Shown here: piece by piece, positions 1-11,587 of the stretch
How the letters are laid out: every line of letters starts with the position of its first letter
How positions within the stretch are numbered: the first letter of the stretch is position 1
Origin: Schistocerca nitens
Taxonomy: Eukaryota > Arthropoda > Insecta > Orthoptera > Acrididae
NCBI RefSeq assembly: GCF_023898315.1
Contig: NC_064614.1
Location: 497,752,109-497,816,108, forward strand
Length of the DNA stretch: 64,000 bases
Direction of reading: 5' to 3'
Program-made: the position numbers and the translations under genes
The notes under the pieces: generated by a model
What the model saw: the letters and a program-made list of their open reading frames with translations, nothing else
What the model was told of the DNA's origin: nothing
The model's database searches: none

Positions 1-918
1 ATTCTGGCTGGGGTCAGTGACATCATCGTCAGGTTTTTTCAGTGTGGGTCATAATGGTTCAGCACACACAACATTCAGCTGAGATGTAGAGCTGCATGGT
101 GCATTCACAGCATTGATGTACTGTAGCACAGTGAACATTCTGTCCACCAGGCATGGCTTCTTCTCTAATGGTTCTGTCTCATGAGCAATCATGGCAAGTT
201 GTAGCTGCGGTGGAAGTTTGACAGTCCATAGAGTCCATAATGCCATAATGCAGTGCTTGGTATGAGGTTCATGTTAAGTTGGGTCCTTAGCTGGCACCAC
301 AGGTGGGATGGCATCTTCTCAGCAGTTTGCCTGTTTCAGTTGTTGTTCTGGATGCATGACAAGTGTTGGAGAAAGGCAAATTTTGCCACTTCATAATTGT
401 TTTTTGTAGGGTGGCTCAAATGGTTCAAATGGCTCTGAGCACTATGGGACTTAACATCTGAGGTCATCAGTCCCCTAGAACTTAGAACTACTTAAACCTA
501 ACCAACCTAAGGACATCACACACATCCATGCCCGAGGCAGGATTTGAACCTGCAACCGTAGCGGTCGCACGGTTCCAGACTGAAGCACCTAGAACCGCTT
601 GGCCACACCGGCCGGTGCTAGGGTGGCATGAGAATAAAATTACTGGTATTGTCACTATGCTCTGCTAAGTGGAAAATTAAATTCACAAATTGAGAGTTAT
701 CATCCAAACCGATGAAGTACCATGTATCTCTCCCAGCGTGGTTGCAAATCCAATAAGTGCATATGGGTAGTATGTGCTCTGTTGCATTCCGCCATACATG
801 GTGTCCATATTTTTAATAAGGTTTGTGATGTGGCCGATGTGGTTGGTGCAGTAGTCATGATATTGTCTGAGTCATGAACTGATGCATTTGATGCAGTAGA
901 TTGGTTGATAGCAGACAT
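1..918 (-). mobile_element. Ty3/gypsy gag remnant, split by a SINE
   Basis: Minus-strand frames read as a gypsy-type Gag (structural capsid protein of an LTR retrotransposon). The amino end starts at the ATG whose complement is at 916-918 and is rich in Ser and Thr. The carboxy part (about 49-246) contains a KLPP...AMIAHE stretch typical of gypsy capsid domains. The two parts are separated by the SINE at 416-618. Removing the SINE and one 9-bp duplication brings the halves together. No protease or pol follows inside the window because the element runs off the left edge. Frames are short and decayed, so it is non-functional. The gypsy assignment rests on motif resemblance only. Confidence 0.6.
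416..618 (-). mobile_element. tRNA-derived SINE with 9-bp target duplication
   Basis: Read on the minus strand the head is tRNA-like. It carries an A box TGGCCAAGCGG (about 594-604) and a B box GGTTCAAATCC (about 540-550), the internal promoter of RNA polymerase III. The tail ends in short ATTTGAACC-type repeats. The direct repeat TAGGGTGGC flanks it exactly at 407-415 and 619-627, showing retrotransposition into the gag remnant. I recognise this sequence as a very abundant locust-type SINE. It has no coding capacity and depends on a LINE in trans. Confidence 0.9.
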
Positions 919-1199
919 TGTTGTGGCATGCTGGAGCATGACCCGTCTTGAGAGGCAACACCCACAGTTGTATTTAGTTTGTGTTTGAGTACTGGTTGAC
1001 AGTTGTTACCAGGGTTACAATTTTTAGGTTCAAATTTCAGACAAAAAAAGGAAGGGAAAAGGCTCAAATAAGGTAAAAAATGGATAAAAGGTGCTGGTTT
1101 ATTCAAATAATTCAACAATTTCTGTTTCCTCTATTCTAGTTTATTGAATTACAAACAAGTACATCAAATTATCGCTCCTCAAAAGAAGGAAGAAACTTG

Positions 1200-2489
1200 A
1201 AGCTGTTGCACTTCAAGACATTAAGCATCCTTACATTTTTAAAAGTAAGTTGGTTTCTATTAGGTGTCTTTGTAGATGCTAAAGCCTCCTTCGACAACCA
1301 CAGGAATCAGTGGGGCAAACCCTGTATTTGCCCCGAGTGGCAACTCTACAGAGTGGTGAAATCCTCAATGTCTGTATTCCTCTTTGGCTAAGCCATCAGA
1401 CTGATCCTTCATGGAAGTAACAATATTCCATTGTTTTTCCTTTTCTAGACCTTGTTCTTCTAATCATTTAACAGCTGCAGTCAGGTACTTGTAACTATGG
1501 ACATAATATAGTTCTCTCTTTGCAAATTCTGTATTTTCTCTGGTAACAAAAGTTGCTGTGCCTTGGAAATTGCACCTGCATTGGCTGGATCCAAAGAAAT
1601 CACAAACTGTCTAATTCTGTCAAAATTCCCACACAACATAGTAGCATGCTCAATCCAAGATCCCCAACAAATAATGACCAGGAAATCTGAAAGGGCAGGA
1701 TATTGGTCTCCCTGTAGGCAACAACAAGACGGAGCTTTCAGCAGAGTCTTCTTCAGGGCGGAGATGAATTGATTTGCGATGTTGTACTTGTTCCTTATGG
1801 ATTCACGAACCTTGTGAAGGACATGAACCAAGCATGTCACATGCTTCAACTTAGGAAATAAAGGTTTCAATTGGATAACAGCTGAAACCATGCATGGAGC
1901 CTGGTCCGTAACCACAAGAAGAAGTTTTTAAAACTTGATACCAGTAGGCCAGAGTTTTTGCAGAAGTCCATAATTTATTGCATTACTGTACTGGCATTGG
2001 CTTGCTGCAGCTCATACATTTTAACAACATGGTCTTAACTTTCTCCCCTTCTAAGGCAAAAATTAAAATGTTCAAAAGATATTGATCCATTGGGTCTATG
2101 GTTTCATCGACAATGATTCCCACATCACAGTCAGATGCTTTCTTCTTTATTCTTTGTACGGTTTCAAGGTAAACAGGCTCCATGTAGTTTTTTCTTAAAG
2201 TATTCTCATCTGGTAATAACATCTTTGTGTAGTTTTCAAGAACAATGTTTAATTCCTTCAAATTTTGGCTTTTTGAAGAACTCTGTTGAAATATATTTTG
2301 TAATAGAGGTTACTGCAATTTTTTGCTTGAAGAGTTATTCATTTGATGCTTAGAGCTGGAAATCTGTTATTTGAGGTGGTCTCGTTTGTGTTTCCAATCT
2401 AAAATAATTCCTGAATCGTCAGTGTCTACGAAATCTTGTTTGAGTTGCTGAGTCAGAACAATAAATCAGCGACTGTACACCTTTGGCAT
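1200..2489 (-). pseudogene. hAT-type (CGGBP1-like) transposase pseudogene
   Basis: Successive minus-strand frames give the parts of a CGGBP1-like hAT protein. The start is MPKVYSR (complement of 2487-2489), followed by an in-frame TGA. The next part is a DxGIIVDET segment at about 2100-2150, resembling the first catalytic region. Then comes VTDQAP...HVTCLVH (1800-1915), the second conserved block. A carboxy end like FAPL..VVVEGGFSIYK (about 1270) resembles the hAT dimerisation region. Several stops and frame changes break the reading. I see no terminal repeats, so its ends are approximate. Unlike the retroelements around it, it is a cut-and-paste relic. Confidence 0.6.
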
Positions 2490-3961
2490 AGTAAAACCTA
2501 GTAGTACACCCATTTAGTAATGTAACAAGAAGCTAACACCAGTTCACTTGCTAACTCAATGCGACTGTTGCACAACGCTATTGCACCCACTCACTCACCC
2601 GCTGTCCACACTTTCTTTCATAATGCTGTGACAATTACCAGAATACTCTCATTCATGCTGTAACTGCAGTCTCAGCATTTTCTAGTAGCTTCAAGCAGAA
2701 CCAAGTCTCAATTCACAAAACTACATGGGTGTGGTCACTGCTGCCTCCGTGTGACCAGCCTCCACTTTCATCTGAACAGATGACATCTCTCACACTCACA
2801 AACTCATATTCATAAACAGCAGGCTACTGATTCTGGTGGGATAGAATTACTCATTGCCAGTTGCATTATTGTGGGCTACTTCACAGTGGTAAAGTGAGAG
2901 AAAGAGGTTTTGTTGAATACACAATTATTTTCCATTGTTGCAAGTGTGTATTCAACTCCAGTGCAGCATTTACTGAAAGAGGTAGGCTTACTATTCACAC
3001 GTACAGAACAAGCTGGGTAGAAGTTAAATGAAAGTTAAATATTTTACATTGATTAGAAATATTATAGGATAAATTGGAATGAAACTTAAAAGAAAAAAGG
3101 GGCAAAGGAGAATATGGGCATGGTTGGGGGAAAAACGGATAAAGGTCCCCCAAAATGGAAAAAGGTGGGTGAAAAAATGCCTCTTTTCACAACTAGAAAC
3201 AAAACTTCACATTGTGATATTTTTCTGAACAGCTTTAATATACCCTAAGAAAGAAGGTGCACACCTAAAAATCCTAGCCCTGGTTATTAAACTGTTTACA
3301 CTAATGATGTACATCACTCACATTAATCCTTGAACTGCGGTCTCAAGGGGATGCCGATAAGGTGCAATTGATGCAAAATCGCTGCACTGTTACTGCATAT
3401 TATCACTATATGGAACAAGACATTTCCCATCACATTAAGTGGTTGTCATGGGTCACCAATGTGGTAGCTCTTCTTACTATGTGCAGAAATCATACTAATA
3501 ATGGAGATGACATGTTGACTTGGCAATAGTGCTTTATTGCTCATAAACCAACATACAAGACATCAACACTGTACAATGTTATTCATCAAATAGACTTAAG
3601 AGTCTACCTAGATATTCCACTCAGCTGTGTGTGCTATCTGTCAAGAGGCGTTATTTGTACTGGTGTTGCCACAGTATTTTATGTTATTAGAAAAGTGCCG
3701 AATTGTTTTATATTCTGATTCAGTCATTTCATACCTCCAGCCCGGAAAGAGAACTTCCTCAGATGTGGGATGAATCAGTATTTATGTCAGCAAAAGACAA
3801 GGAAATCATAGAAAAGAAAATCATGGAAACTTAATATATATTAAAAATAAACTACCACTATGTTAGTTAATGCTATTCATGTGCGTGTCAGATAAATTTT
3901 ATCGAGTAAATTAAGAAGAAATCTGTTACTTTGAAAAAGGCTGCTGCCTCCCAAGTTATAC
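2490..3961. other. No gene recognised
   Basis: AT-rich sequence without a frame I can assign. It may hold more old repeat sequence, but I see no terminal repeats, tRNA-like heads or conserved protein motifs. Confidence 0.5.
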
Positions 3962-5182
3962 TACGTAAGTTGTAACTTAAATAGTGGCAACACTGCTGTG
4001 GAGACACTTTGCAATGGAATCTATTATTGTTGCTGATAGCATACGTTGTTGACATACCTACCTCACCTCCGCACGAATGGACTCGCCCATCCCACATCAT
4101 TGGCATGTGCACAATTGAGGGAAACACAGTCACTTGTGTGCAAGTGGTCTAACGTAACAGTGTCACTATGTTTTTGAAACAGAAACAACGGAGCACGACA
4201 GTGTCATCAAGGTCTTCAAGAGGCATGCAGGGAATAGGCATTGCCGTACAGAACAGTGGCACGTTGGGTGAAAGCCTTCAATGAAGGTCGGCAAACTGTG
4301 GCAGACATGCAACGTGCAGGTCATCCTAGTGTCTCTGAAGAAGATGAGCGTGCTGTTGCCCCATTAGTGGACAGTGATTGATGCCATATGACTCATGAGT
4401 TCATCAATGAAACCAGATTAGTGCATACGACTGTGCTTCACATCCTGAAGGTATGCCTGGGCATGTGAAAAATTGCATCATGATGGGTTCCACATGACTT
4501 GATGGAAATGCAGAAATGGATGTGTTATGACACTGCTCAGAAGCACTTGGAGTGCTATGAGCACAAAGGAGAGGCTTTCTTACACCGTATCATAACACTG
4601 GATGAGACATGGGCCACATTGTATGAGCCAAAACTGAAACGCCAATCCAATGAATGGCATCATTGTAGGACACCATGAGAGTCGAAAGTGTGTCAGAGTC
4701 CCAGTATTTCAGTGCACATTATTACTTTTCATTTTTGGAGTATCACCTGCGACAAGCTTTGCGGAAGAAGCGGCGACACTTTCTGTGCAACCCACCCATT
4801 ATTTTGCACAACAATGCGCAGGCGCGTACAGCGCACGGTGTGGCTGCCCTGTTCAGTTGATGGGACTGGGAAGTATTGTAGCATCCACCATACTCCCAAG
4901 ACTTAAGTCCTTGTACTTTGATTTGATTCAGAAGATGAAGGAACCACTTCATGGCATTCGCTTCAGAACTGTTACAGAGATTCGACAGGCAGTAGACTGC
5001 TCCATTCACACCATCAATAGAACAGGCTCTGCTAACAGTATACTACACCTTCCACATCACTGGCAACAGGTTCTACACAATGCTAGTGACTACTTTGAAG
5101 GACAGTAACAGGTGAAAACATGTAACTCTTTTGTATCAGTTGTGAATAAATAGTTGCCACTACTTAAGTTCCAACCCTCGTA
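3962..5182 (+). mobile_element. Mariner element, decayed, both 30-bp TIRs present
   Basis: The inverted ends 3962-3991 and 5153-5182 match over 30 bp with a handful of mismatches. Both run inward through an AACTTAA.TAGTGGCAAC core and begin with TA, the mariner target. The length of 1.22 kb is normal for a complete mariner. Inside on the plus strand is a broken transposase. It has an amino-terminal helix-turn-helix part (VARWVKAFNEGR, about 4260), an LDETW catalytic block (about 4600), LHNNAQARTA where a DNA.P.H motif is expected (about 4810), and an intact carboxy end MKEPLHGIRFRTVTEIRQ (about 4935). There are several stops and shifts, and the second catalytic Asp reads Asn. Confidence 0.85.
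4168..5108 (+). pseudogene. Mariner transposase pseudogene
   Basis: This encodes the DD34D-type transposase that cut and pasted the surrounding element. Recognisable blocks in order are the helix-turn-helix region (4255-4330), the linker with HDLMEMQKWMC (about 4495), the first catalytic Asp in ITLDETW (about 4595-4615), and a degenerate second block (4800-4830). The carboxy end is an open frame to the stop at 5106-5108. Premature stops (for example near 4378) and shifts between frames around 4650-4860 inactivate it. A normal member is about 340-350 residues, which fits the span. Confidence 0.75.
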
Positions 5183-5288
5183 TATTGCCGCTGTTTATTT
5201 CCTACTTGTATCTTCAAATTTACTTGATTACAATGGCATTTTTCAAAGAAAATATGCACGTAAGTCTGTAAATACTGACTCTTATGTA

Positions 5289-6533
5289 TGAGATGTGTTC
5301 AAAAAATTCCGGAACTTTTTCCACAAAATTATTCAGTGTTTACTTTTTACTCATTTTGCATCGTCCCCTTTGACATACTCTTTTCCTTAATTAATACACT
5401 GCTCCCAATGCCATTTCCACCTTAAGAAACAGTTTTGGTATGCCTCTTGCTGGATCGTGCAAAGCCCCATCTGTGAATTTTCTTTTATCTTGTTTACCAT
5501 TGCAAATCTTCATCCTTTCAATGGGGTTTGCAATTTCAGAAGTAAAATAAGTTTACAGGGGCTAGGTCTGGAAAGTATGGAGAATCAGGCAACACAGTGA
5601 TTTCTTTTTTGTCCAACAGTCACACACTAACAGCGATGAATGTGCAGGTGCATTATCATGATACATGAGCCATGAATTGTCTCGCCACTTATGAGGCTGT
5701 TTCCTTATCACAGTTTCTTGGAAGCCTCACAACACATCTCAATAGCATCCTCAATTAACAGTTTGACCCTGTGGCATGAATTCATGATGAACTAACCCTT
5801 TGAAGTAAAAAAAAACTACCAACATGGCTTTGACATTTGACCTGACCTGAAGAACTTTTTTTCGTCTTGGAGAAACTTTCCCAATTCATTGTGAAGACTG
5901 AACCTCAGTCCCAACATTATAAGCATAGACCCACGTGTCATCACCAGTTATGATTCTCTTGAGGAACATCTCATTTTCATTTGCATGATCCTGAAGCTCT
6001 TCAAAGATTGCAAGGCAAAGATCTTCCTGGCCTTGACTTATGAGCCATGGGATGAACTTGGCAGCAACATGATGCATTCCAAGATGCTGTGTGAGGATTT
6101 CATGATATGTTGCAACTGAAACTTTAAATTCTTCTGTGATCTCTTGGATAGTCAGTCTTCAACTGGAACATGCAATTTCATTGACATTCCTGTCATGAGT
6201 GTTCTCAGAAGATACCAAAGGGTGTCGTGAATGAGGGTCATCTTTAACTTCTGTCCAGCCAGTTTTAAGCTGTGTGAAACATTCATAACACTAAGTACTG
6301 CTGAAGCACTCATCACTGTAGGCTTTCTGCATTATTTGATATGTCTCTGTAAAGATTTTCTTGAGTTTCATGCAAAATTTAATGCAGACATGTTACACTT
6401 CCCATATCAAAATTCACAAACTGTGTGACACAACATTCTACTCAATACAACACTTAACAATAAAACTTCCAGCAGTTACACATTAAGTGCAGCATGTGCA
6501 GGGCTGCCGACCAGATTTTGTTCCAACACACCA
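5289..6533 (-). mobile_element. Mariner element (minus), decayed
   Basis: The left end begins at TA 5287-5288 with TGAGATGTGTTCAAAAAATT, the mariner-type end also seen at 18180 and 26651. The minus-strand transposase starts at the ATG complementary to 6389-6391. It reads through an ITGDDTWVYAYNV block (about 5915-5945), HHEFMPQGQTV (about 5770) and LMYHDNAPAHSSLL (about 5625-5665), so the first two catalytic positions are visible as D and D. The carboxy third has several stops and shifts. The right end is placed near 6533 only because a weak match to the left TIR lies there. Same lineage as the elements at 17.2 and 26.5 kb. Confidence 0.75.
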
Positions 6534-6639
6534 TTGGCATGAAATTAGAAATCTTAGAATATAGATATTCTGGTAGTTTGCAAAAATAGTGGCTAATGAT
6601 GTATGTCTTCATTTTCTGTTGAACTGTTTGGAATTCCTG

Positions 6640-7170
6640 ATTTTTTTGCCTTACGTTAAAGGAGAGCTGGTTGAATACTTCATGCCAGGGTGCATATCCC
6701 CTTTCTGAACCAAAGACAAAGTGGAAAACTCTACATGGAAACGATTTTTATGCCTTTTAGTGTGACTGTGTAAATCACAGTTCAGCCAAAACTGATTTTT
6801 ACTGTCAGCAACAAAAATCATTAAAGAATAAATGTATTGAGAAGAGAGTGAAAGAATTTCAAGTTCATTAGAAAGACTTCTGGAAAAGCTTCAGTTACCT
6901 ACTTTGCACAATATTCTTGCTGCTCACACTTCTGCTGGATAAATAGTTAATTTACTTTAGGTGCACTGCCCCAGAAAATAACCCCGTAAGTCAACAAGGA
7001 GAGAAAACATGCAAATATGTCACCTCTTTGGTCTTTACTTCAGTAAGAGAGATGTTTCTAAGGAAATAACATGCAGGAATAAGCTCCTTGATTAGTTTAT
7101 CTATGTGTTGACACATTTTTAACTTGTTATCCATTAGACACAAGGAATTTTTCAAAATGCATTTGATTTA
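6640..7170 (-). mobile_element. Jockey-like LINE carboxy-terminal RT remnant
   Basis: The minus strand reads from 7165 downward as the end of a LINE reverse transcriptase. It gives an L..NKLKMCQHIDKLIKEL stretch, then LLTYGVIFWGS (about 6970-7010), a hallmark of orthopteran jockey-like elements that recurs at 16.1 and 22.5 kb. Downstream is a degenerate tail segment reaching about 6640. No catalytic YADD is included, so this is a 5'-truncated copy, as usual for LINEs. Boundaries are approximate. Confidence 0.6.
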
Positions 7171-7199
7171 GTGTATGGCCATTAACGTCTTCTCCTATA

Positions 7200-9140
7200 T
7201 GTACATGTACATCTATGGTCTGAATACCACCATGAGGCACAGAACAAAGGGTATATCCCATTGTACCTGTTATTAGGGTTTCTTCCTGTTTGAGTCATGC
7301 ATGGAGCATGGGTAGAATGATAGTTTGAATGCCTCTATGCATGCAGTAATTATTCTAATCTCATCTCCATGACCCCTGTGTGAGCAATATATAGGGGTTG
7401 AGGAATACTCCTACAGTAATCATTTAAAGCCGGTTCTTGAAATTTTGTTAATAGACTTTCTCAGGATAGTTTACATCTATCTTCAAGAGTCTTCCAGTTC
7501 AGTTCCTTCAGTATTTCTGTGACACTGTCCCATGGATTAAGCAAACCTGTTACCATTTATGTTGCCCCTTTCTATATACGTTCAGTATCCCCTGTTAGTC
7601 CTATCTGGTATGGGTCTTACAGACTTGAGCAATATTTTGGAACTGGTTGCATGAGTGATTTGTAAGCAATCTCCTTTGTAGATGGATTGCACTTCCCAAG
7701 TATTTTACCAATAAACCAAAGACTATCACTTGCTTCACCCACGACTGAACCTATTTGATGGATGCTGTGTCATCCGAACAAGACGCATCACAGGCGAAAA
7801 GATGCGAGCTGGTGCTAGTGCCATAGAGACTCACCACTTGAATGAGTTCCACCAGCGCAGGGGTGGCATTGAGGATGAAGATATCAACCTTTCCTTGGCC
7901 AATTGCTGGCTGAGTACAATCTACCAATGACCAGATGAAAACGGACAGAAGCCTACTCAGAAGATAAAAGAGCAGCTCTCGCTCCCTTGGTTATAGACCA
8001 TCATCCAGGGCTGACTTAGACAGGGAATATCACTTAGTGAACTCTTAAAAGTGAAGAGACAGTTGTTGTACATTGCATTTGCTATGTACTGTGAAGTCTA
8101 TGTACAGTTATTTGCAGTTAGCCATTGAGGGTCCTTTTTTTTGTTACATTACAAGCAGTGTTGCAGTCTTCCTCATTCAACTAGGTAAGTAAATCCTTTT
8201 AATTCATTTGTGTGACTTTGTTACTAATTTGTTGGAGTGTTGTAGAACCTTCGTTCTCCTGTCCTGTTATCTGACCTTGGGGCATAGCTGTGTAATAGTT
8301 GCAGGGAGAAATTGTCTTACTAGTGAGCTGCACCAGAAGCCATTTCACGAACTCACAAACTCGACCTACCATAACAACAATGACAACTCAGCCTGCACAG
8401 CAGTGGCAACAAGGCCTTTACAAAACTGGTGATGAGTGTTTACAAAAGTGATTCCATTTCATATCCCTACAAAGTTTTACACCCAGGTATTTGTATGAGT
8501 TGGCCGATTCTAGCAGTGACTCACTGATATTATAGTCATAGGATACAATGTTTTTTATTTTGTGAAGTGCAAAATTTTACATTTATGAAGATTTAACCAA
8601 GTTGCCAATCTCTGTGTCACTTTGAAACCTTATCAAGATTTGACCGAATATTTATGCAGCTTCATTATAGGTAACTGCAGCATCTGCGAAAAGCCTGATT
8701 TTATTATTAATGTTGTCTGCAAGGTCATTAATACACAACATGAACAGCAAGGGTCCCAACACACTTCTCTGGGTCACATCTCAAGTTACTTCTACACCTG
8801 ACTATGAATCTCCATCCGAGATAATGTGTTGCATCCTCCCTGCCAAAAAGTCATCAATCCAGTCACAAGTTTCATTTGATACTCCAAACGATTGTACTCT
8901 TGCCAATAAGTGCAGGTGTGGTACTGAGTCGAATGTTTTTCGGAGATCAAGAAATACAGCATCTACCTTATTGCCTCAATCCAAAGATTTCAATATGTCA
9001 TGTGAGAAAAGTGTGAAATGGGTTTCACATGACTGATGTTTTCGAAATCCATGCTGGTTGGCATTGAGGAGGTCATTCTGTTCAAGATAGTTCATTATGT
9101 TTGAGCTCACAATACATTGATGATGTTCTGATGATAACAG
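7200..9140 (-). mobile_element. LINE RT remnant split by an insert
   Basis: Minus-strand reverse transcriptase in two parts. From 9140 to about 8447 it reads [40 protein letters not shown] and a degenerate FADAAV where FADDT is expected, then YLGVKLCRDMKWN. The reading stops there and resumes at about 7755 with FIGKILGKCNPSTKEIAYKS, KYCSSV.DPY and the carboxy tail to 7200. The same protein order is seen uninterrupted in the LINE at 33.9-35.5 kb, so 7756-8446 is an insertion. Several stops make it inactive. Confidence 0.75.
7756..8446 (+). mobile_element. Insert in LINE, possible LTR and gag leader
   Basis: About 690 bp interrupts a LINE reading. It is more GC-balanced than its host. A TATA-like AAGATAAAAG (7961-7970) is followed by a CT-rich GAGCAGCTCTCGCTCCC start-like segment. 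It also contains an ATG at 8380 with a Gln-rich start (MTTQPAQQWQQGLYK). That order (promoter, leader, start of a Gln-rich frame) suits an LTR-retrotransposon 5' end. I find no matching second LTR and no clear target duplication, so the class is inference. Confidence 0.35.
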
Positions 9141-9289
9141 GTAATTATTGATTGTTTTGAAATTGTATAATATGAATCAAAGTAGGATTAAGTCTGACAA
9201 CAACTCAAAAATTATGTGCAGAATTGTGAGAAGTGAAGCAGCAAGAGGGATAAAGTACAGGAAATCAGTCATACTCAAAAATGCAGAGA

Positions 9290-10315
9290 ATGTTAGTACT
9301 ACCATTTCAAAACCACAATAAAGTCCACATCCTAAGGCAAGGTCAACAATGAAGTACATTTAGGCTGAAAGCATATTTATTACTGACACTAACAACAACC
9401 ATGGAATATCCCAGAATGCTGTTATTTATACAAACATTGAATATTCCAGGATATATTAATATATGATATCTCGAGAACCTTTCAGTAATGATAAATACTA
9501 AATAATTTCTGGTGGTTGGGTCTGAACTTGAAAGGAGGATATAAGATGAACATCAACAAAAGCAAAACAAGGATAATGGAATGTAGTCAAATTAAATCGG
9601 GTGATGCTGAGGGGATTAGATTAGGAAATGAGACACTTAAAGTAGTAAAGGAGTTTTGCTATTTAGGGAGTAAAATAACTGATGATGGTCGAAGTAGAGA
9701 GGATATAAAATGTAGACTGGCAATGGCAAGGAAATCGTTTCTGAAGAAGAGAAATTTGTTAACATCGAGTATAGATTTAAGTGTCAGGAAGTCGTTTCTG
9801 AAAGTATTTATATGGAGTGTAGCCATGTATGGAAGTGAAACATGGACGATAACCAGTTTGGACAAGAAGAGAATAGAAGCTTTCAAAATGTGGTGCTACA
9901 GAAGAATGCTGAAGATAAGGTGGGTAGATCACGTAACTAATGAGGAGGTATTGAATAGGATTGGGGAGAAGAGAAGTTTGTGACACAACTTGACTAGAAG
10001 AAGGGATTGGTTGGTAGGACATGTTTTGAGGCATCAAGGGGTCACAAATTTAGCATTGGAAGGCAGTGTGGAGGGTAAAAATCGTAGAGGGAGACCAAGA
10101 GATGAATACACTAAGCAGATTCAGAAGGATGTAGGTTGCAGTAGGTACTGGGAGATGAAGAAGCTTGCATAGGATAGAGTAGCATGGAGAGCTGCATCAA
10201 ACCAGTCTCAGGACTGAAGACCACAACAACAACAACAACGGGTCTGAACTGGGAACCTTCAGCACACTAGCAAGCAATTCTAACTACTATACCACACTGC
10301 ACACTACCTCTGCCG
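9290..10315 (-). mobile_element. tRNA-derived SINE (minus), split by a LINE fragment
   Basis: Read on the minus strand, 10315 to 10240 is a tRNA-like head. It has an A-box-like GGTATAGTAGTTAG and a B-box-like GTTCAGACCC. The body is interrupted at 9529-10239 and continues from 9528 down to about 9290. The same order and sequence recur without interruption at 38915-39210, with shared stretches such as CTGTTATTTATACAA and CAATGAAGTACA. Together the halves make about 310 bp. The tRNA head plus a second copy supports a SINE rather than an LTR. The tail end is uncertain. Confidence 0.6.
9529..10239 (+). mobile_element. 5'-truncated LINE 3' end with (CAA)n tail and 11-bp TSD
   Basis: The plus strand encodes the last part of an endonuclease/RT-type LINE protein. 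It contains MNINKSKTRIM, FCYLGSKITDDG, AMYGSETWTI, FKMWCYRRMLKI and, after a stop at 9981, a second frame GHVLRHQG...GKNRRGRPR to 10172. It ends in (CAA)n at about 10222-10239. The 11-bp direct repeat GGGTCTGAACT at 9518-9528 and 10240-10250 brackets it exactly, proof of insertion by target-primed reverse transcription. The catalytic RT core is absent because only about 0.7 kb was copied. Some frame integrity suggests a fairly recent arrival. Confidence 0.9.
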
Positions 10316-10439
10316 GAGAAATAGCGATCTGTAGTTCCAGAAATTCTCATTGGAGCCATATATGGCACTCACTTTCAGAAGTTCTCATTGGGGCCAATTG
10401 TAGCAAGCAAAACCTAGAGCTTGTCAATGGTCCTCAGTA

Positions 10440-11560
10440 TGGTAGTGCTTGTGGATCCTCATATTCTACTTGTGTTGCTACATCATCCTTACTATGCTGA
10501 GCATCGTCAAAGCTGTATAATCATTGATTGTGTCTTCAGTTTCTTTGAACATCCTACAGTTGTTATGCGTCTCTGGACTGTAGTAGGGTTTTATATGAAG
10601 GATGTGAACAATGTCTCTGCATTTTTGTGTTCCTGATGAACCATAATAATCTTTGACCTCATATGTGACATCCAACAAGCAATGAATGATACGATATGGC
10701 CCAAAACAGTCATTTAGCAACTGTTCTGATGGCCATATTTTCCACACAGGCTAAAAAATCCACATCAAATATCCTGGGCTCTCTCTCACTAACAAGCGCT
10801 TTGGCATTATAATGCTCTTTGCCTTTCGTGTAGGTGTCCATGATGTGTATGTGAGCCAGTTGCCTAGCTTATTTCATTCTGGTGATTAATTGTTTTGCAT
10901 CATTCTGAATATTGTCAGATTGATGTGTGAACAGTGTATCCATTGTCTTTTTTGCCTCATGACATTGGAGCAAGAAGAATGATGTGAAGCCTGTAATGCC
11001 TTGCTTTGCAGTGTTGTATGCGAATGTTATGATGGGCAATATTGTATCCCAATCTCAATATTTGATGTCACCATACATTGAGATCATGTCTGCCAATGTC
11101 GTATTGAAACATTCTATGAGACCATTCATGTGTGAATGGCAGGCAATCATCATCTGGGTGATGCCGCAAGATAAAATTATCTCTGATACTAGTCACGATT
11201 GGAAAACTTTTCCACCATTAGAGGTCATCACATAAGGTGTTCCATGCTTCAATATGTCTTCTACAAGTAACTCTGCAATTTACAGAGATTCAGCAAATTG
11301 ATGCATAGTGAGTCAAGTTGTCAATACAAACTATTATCCATTGATTCCAATTTCTCAACTTCATGAACCTCCCCAAGAGGTTGATTCCAATTCAGTAAAA
11401 TGGCACTACTGCATGCAGGATTGGTAGTAGGTAATTGTGGCACATGCTTCTATCACTGGTATTCCTCACAGTGGCTCACATGATGTCTAATGGATCGGTA
11501 GAGACTTGGTCAATCAGACTGCATCTGATTCGACCTAGTGTCTTCACAATCCCAAGTGAC
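10440..11560 (-). mobile_element. Ty3/gypsy integrase remnant
   Basis: The minus strand from about 11560 to 10440 reads as a retrotransposon integrase, the enzyme that inserts cDNA into chromosomes. The order is an amino part with an HH/CC-like region (about 11450-11540), then LGRFMKLRNWNQWIIVCIDNLTHYA (about 11300-11375), where the ID is the first catalytic Asp region. A middle part (about 11050-11150) resembles the catalytic-core PHTHEWSHRMF type with decay. An 89-residue open frame (10478-10747) carries GPYRI..CLLDVTYEV...HILHIKPYY, the carboxy GPY/F chromatin-binding type module. Multiple stops lie between the parts. The LTR at 11588 runs in the opposite direction and belongs to a different insertion. 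Confidence 0.75.
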
Positions 11561-11587
11561 CAGATGTTGGAGCTGATATATTTGTAT

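Noticed and set aside
541-610. Possible tRNA gene
   Set aside because: It has A and B boxes but sits inside a SINE with a 9-bp target duplication, and the cloverleaf is not complete.
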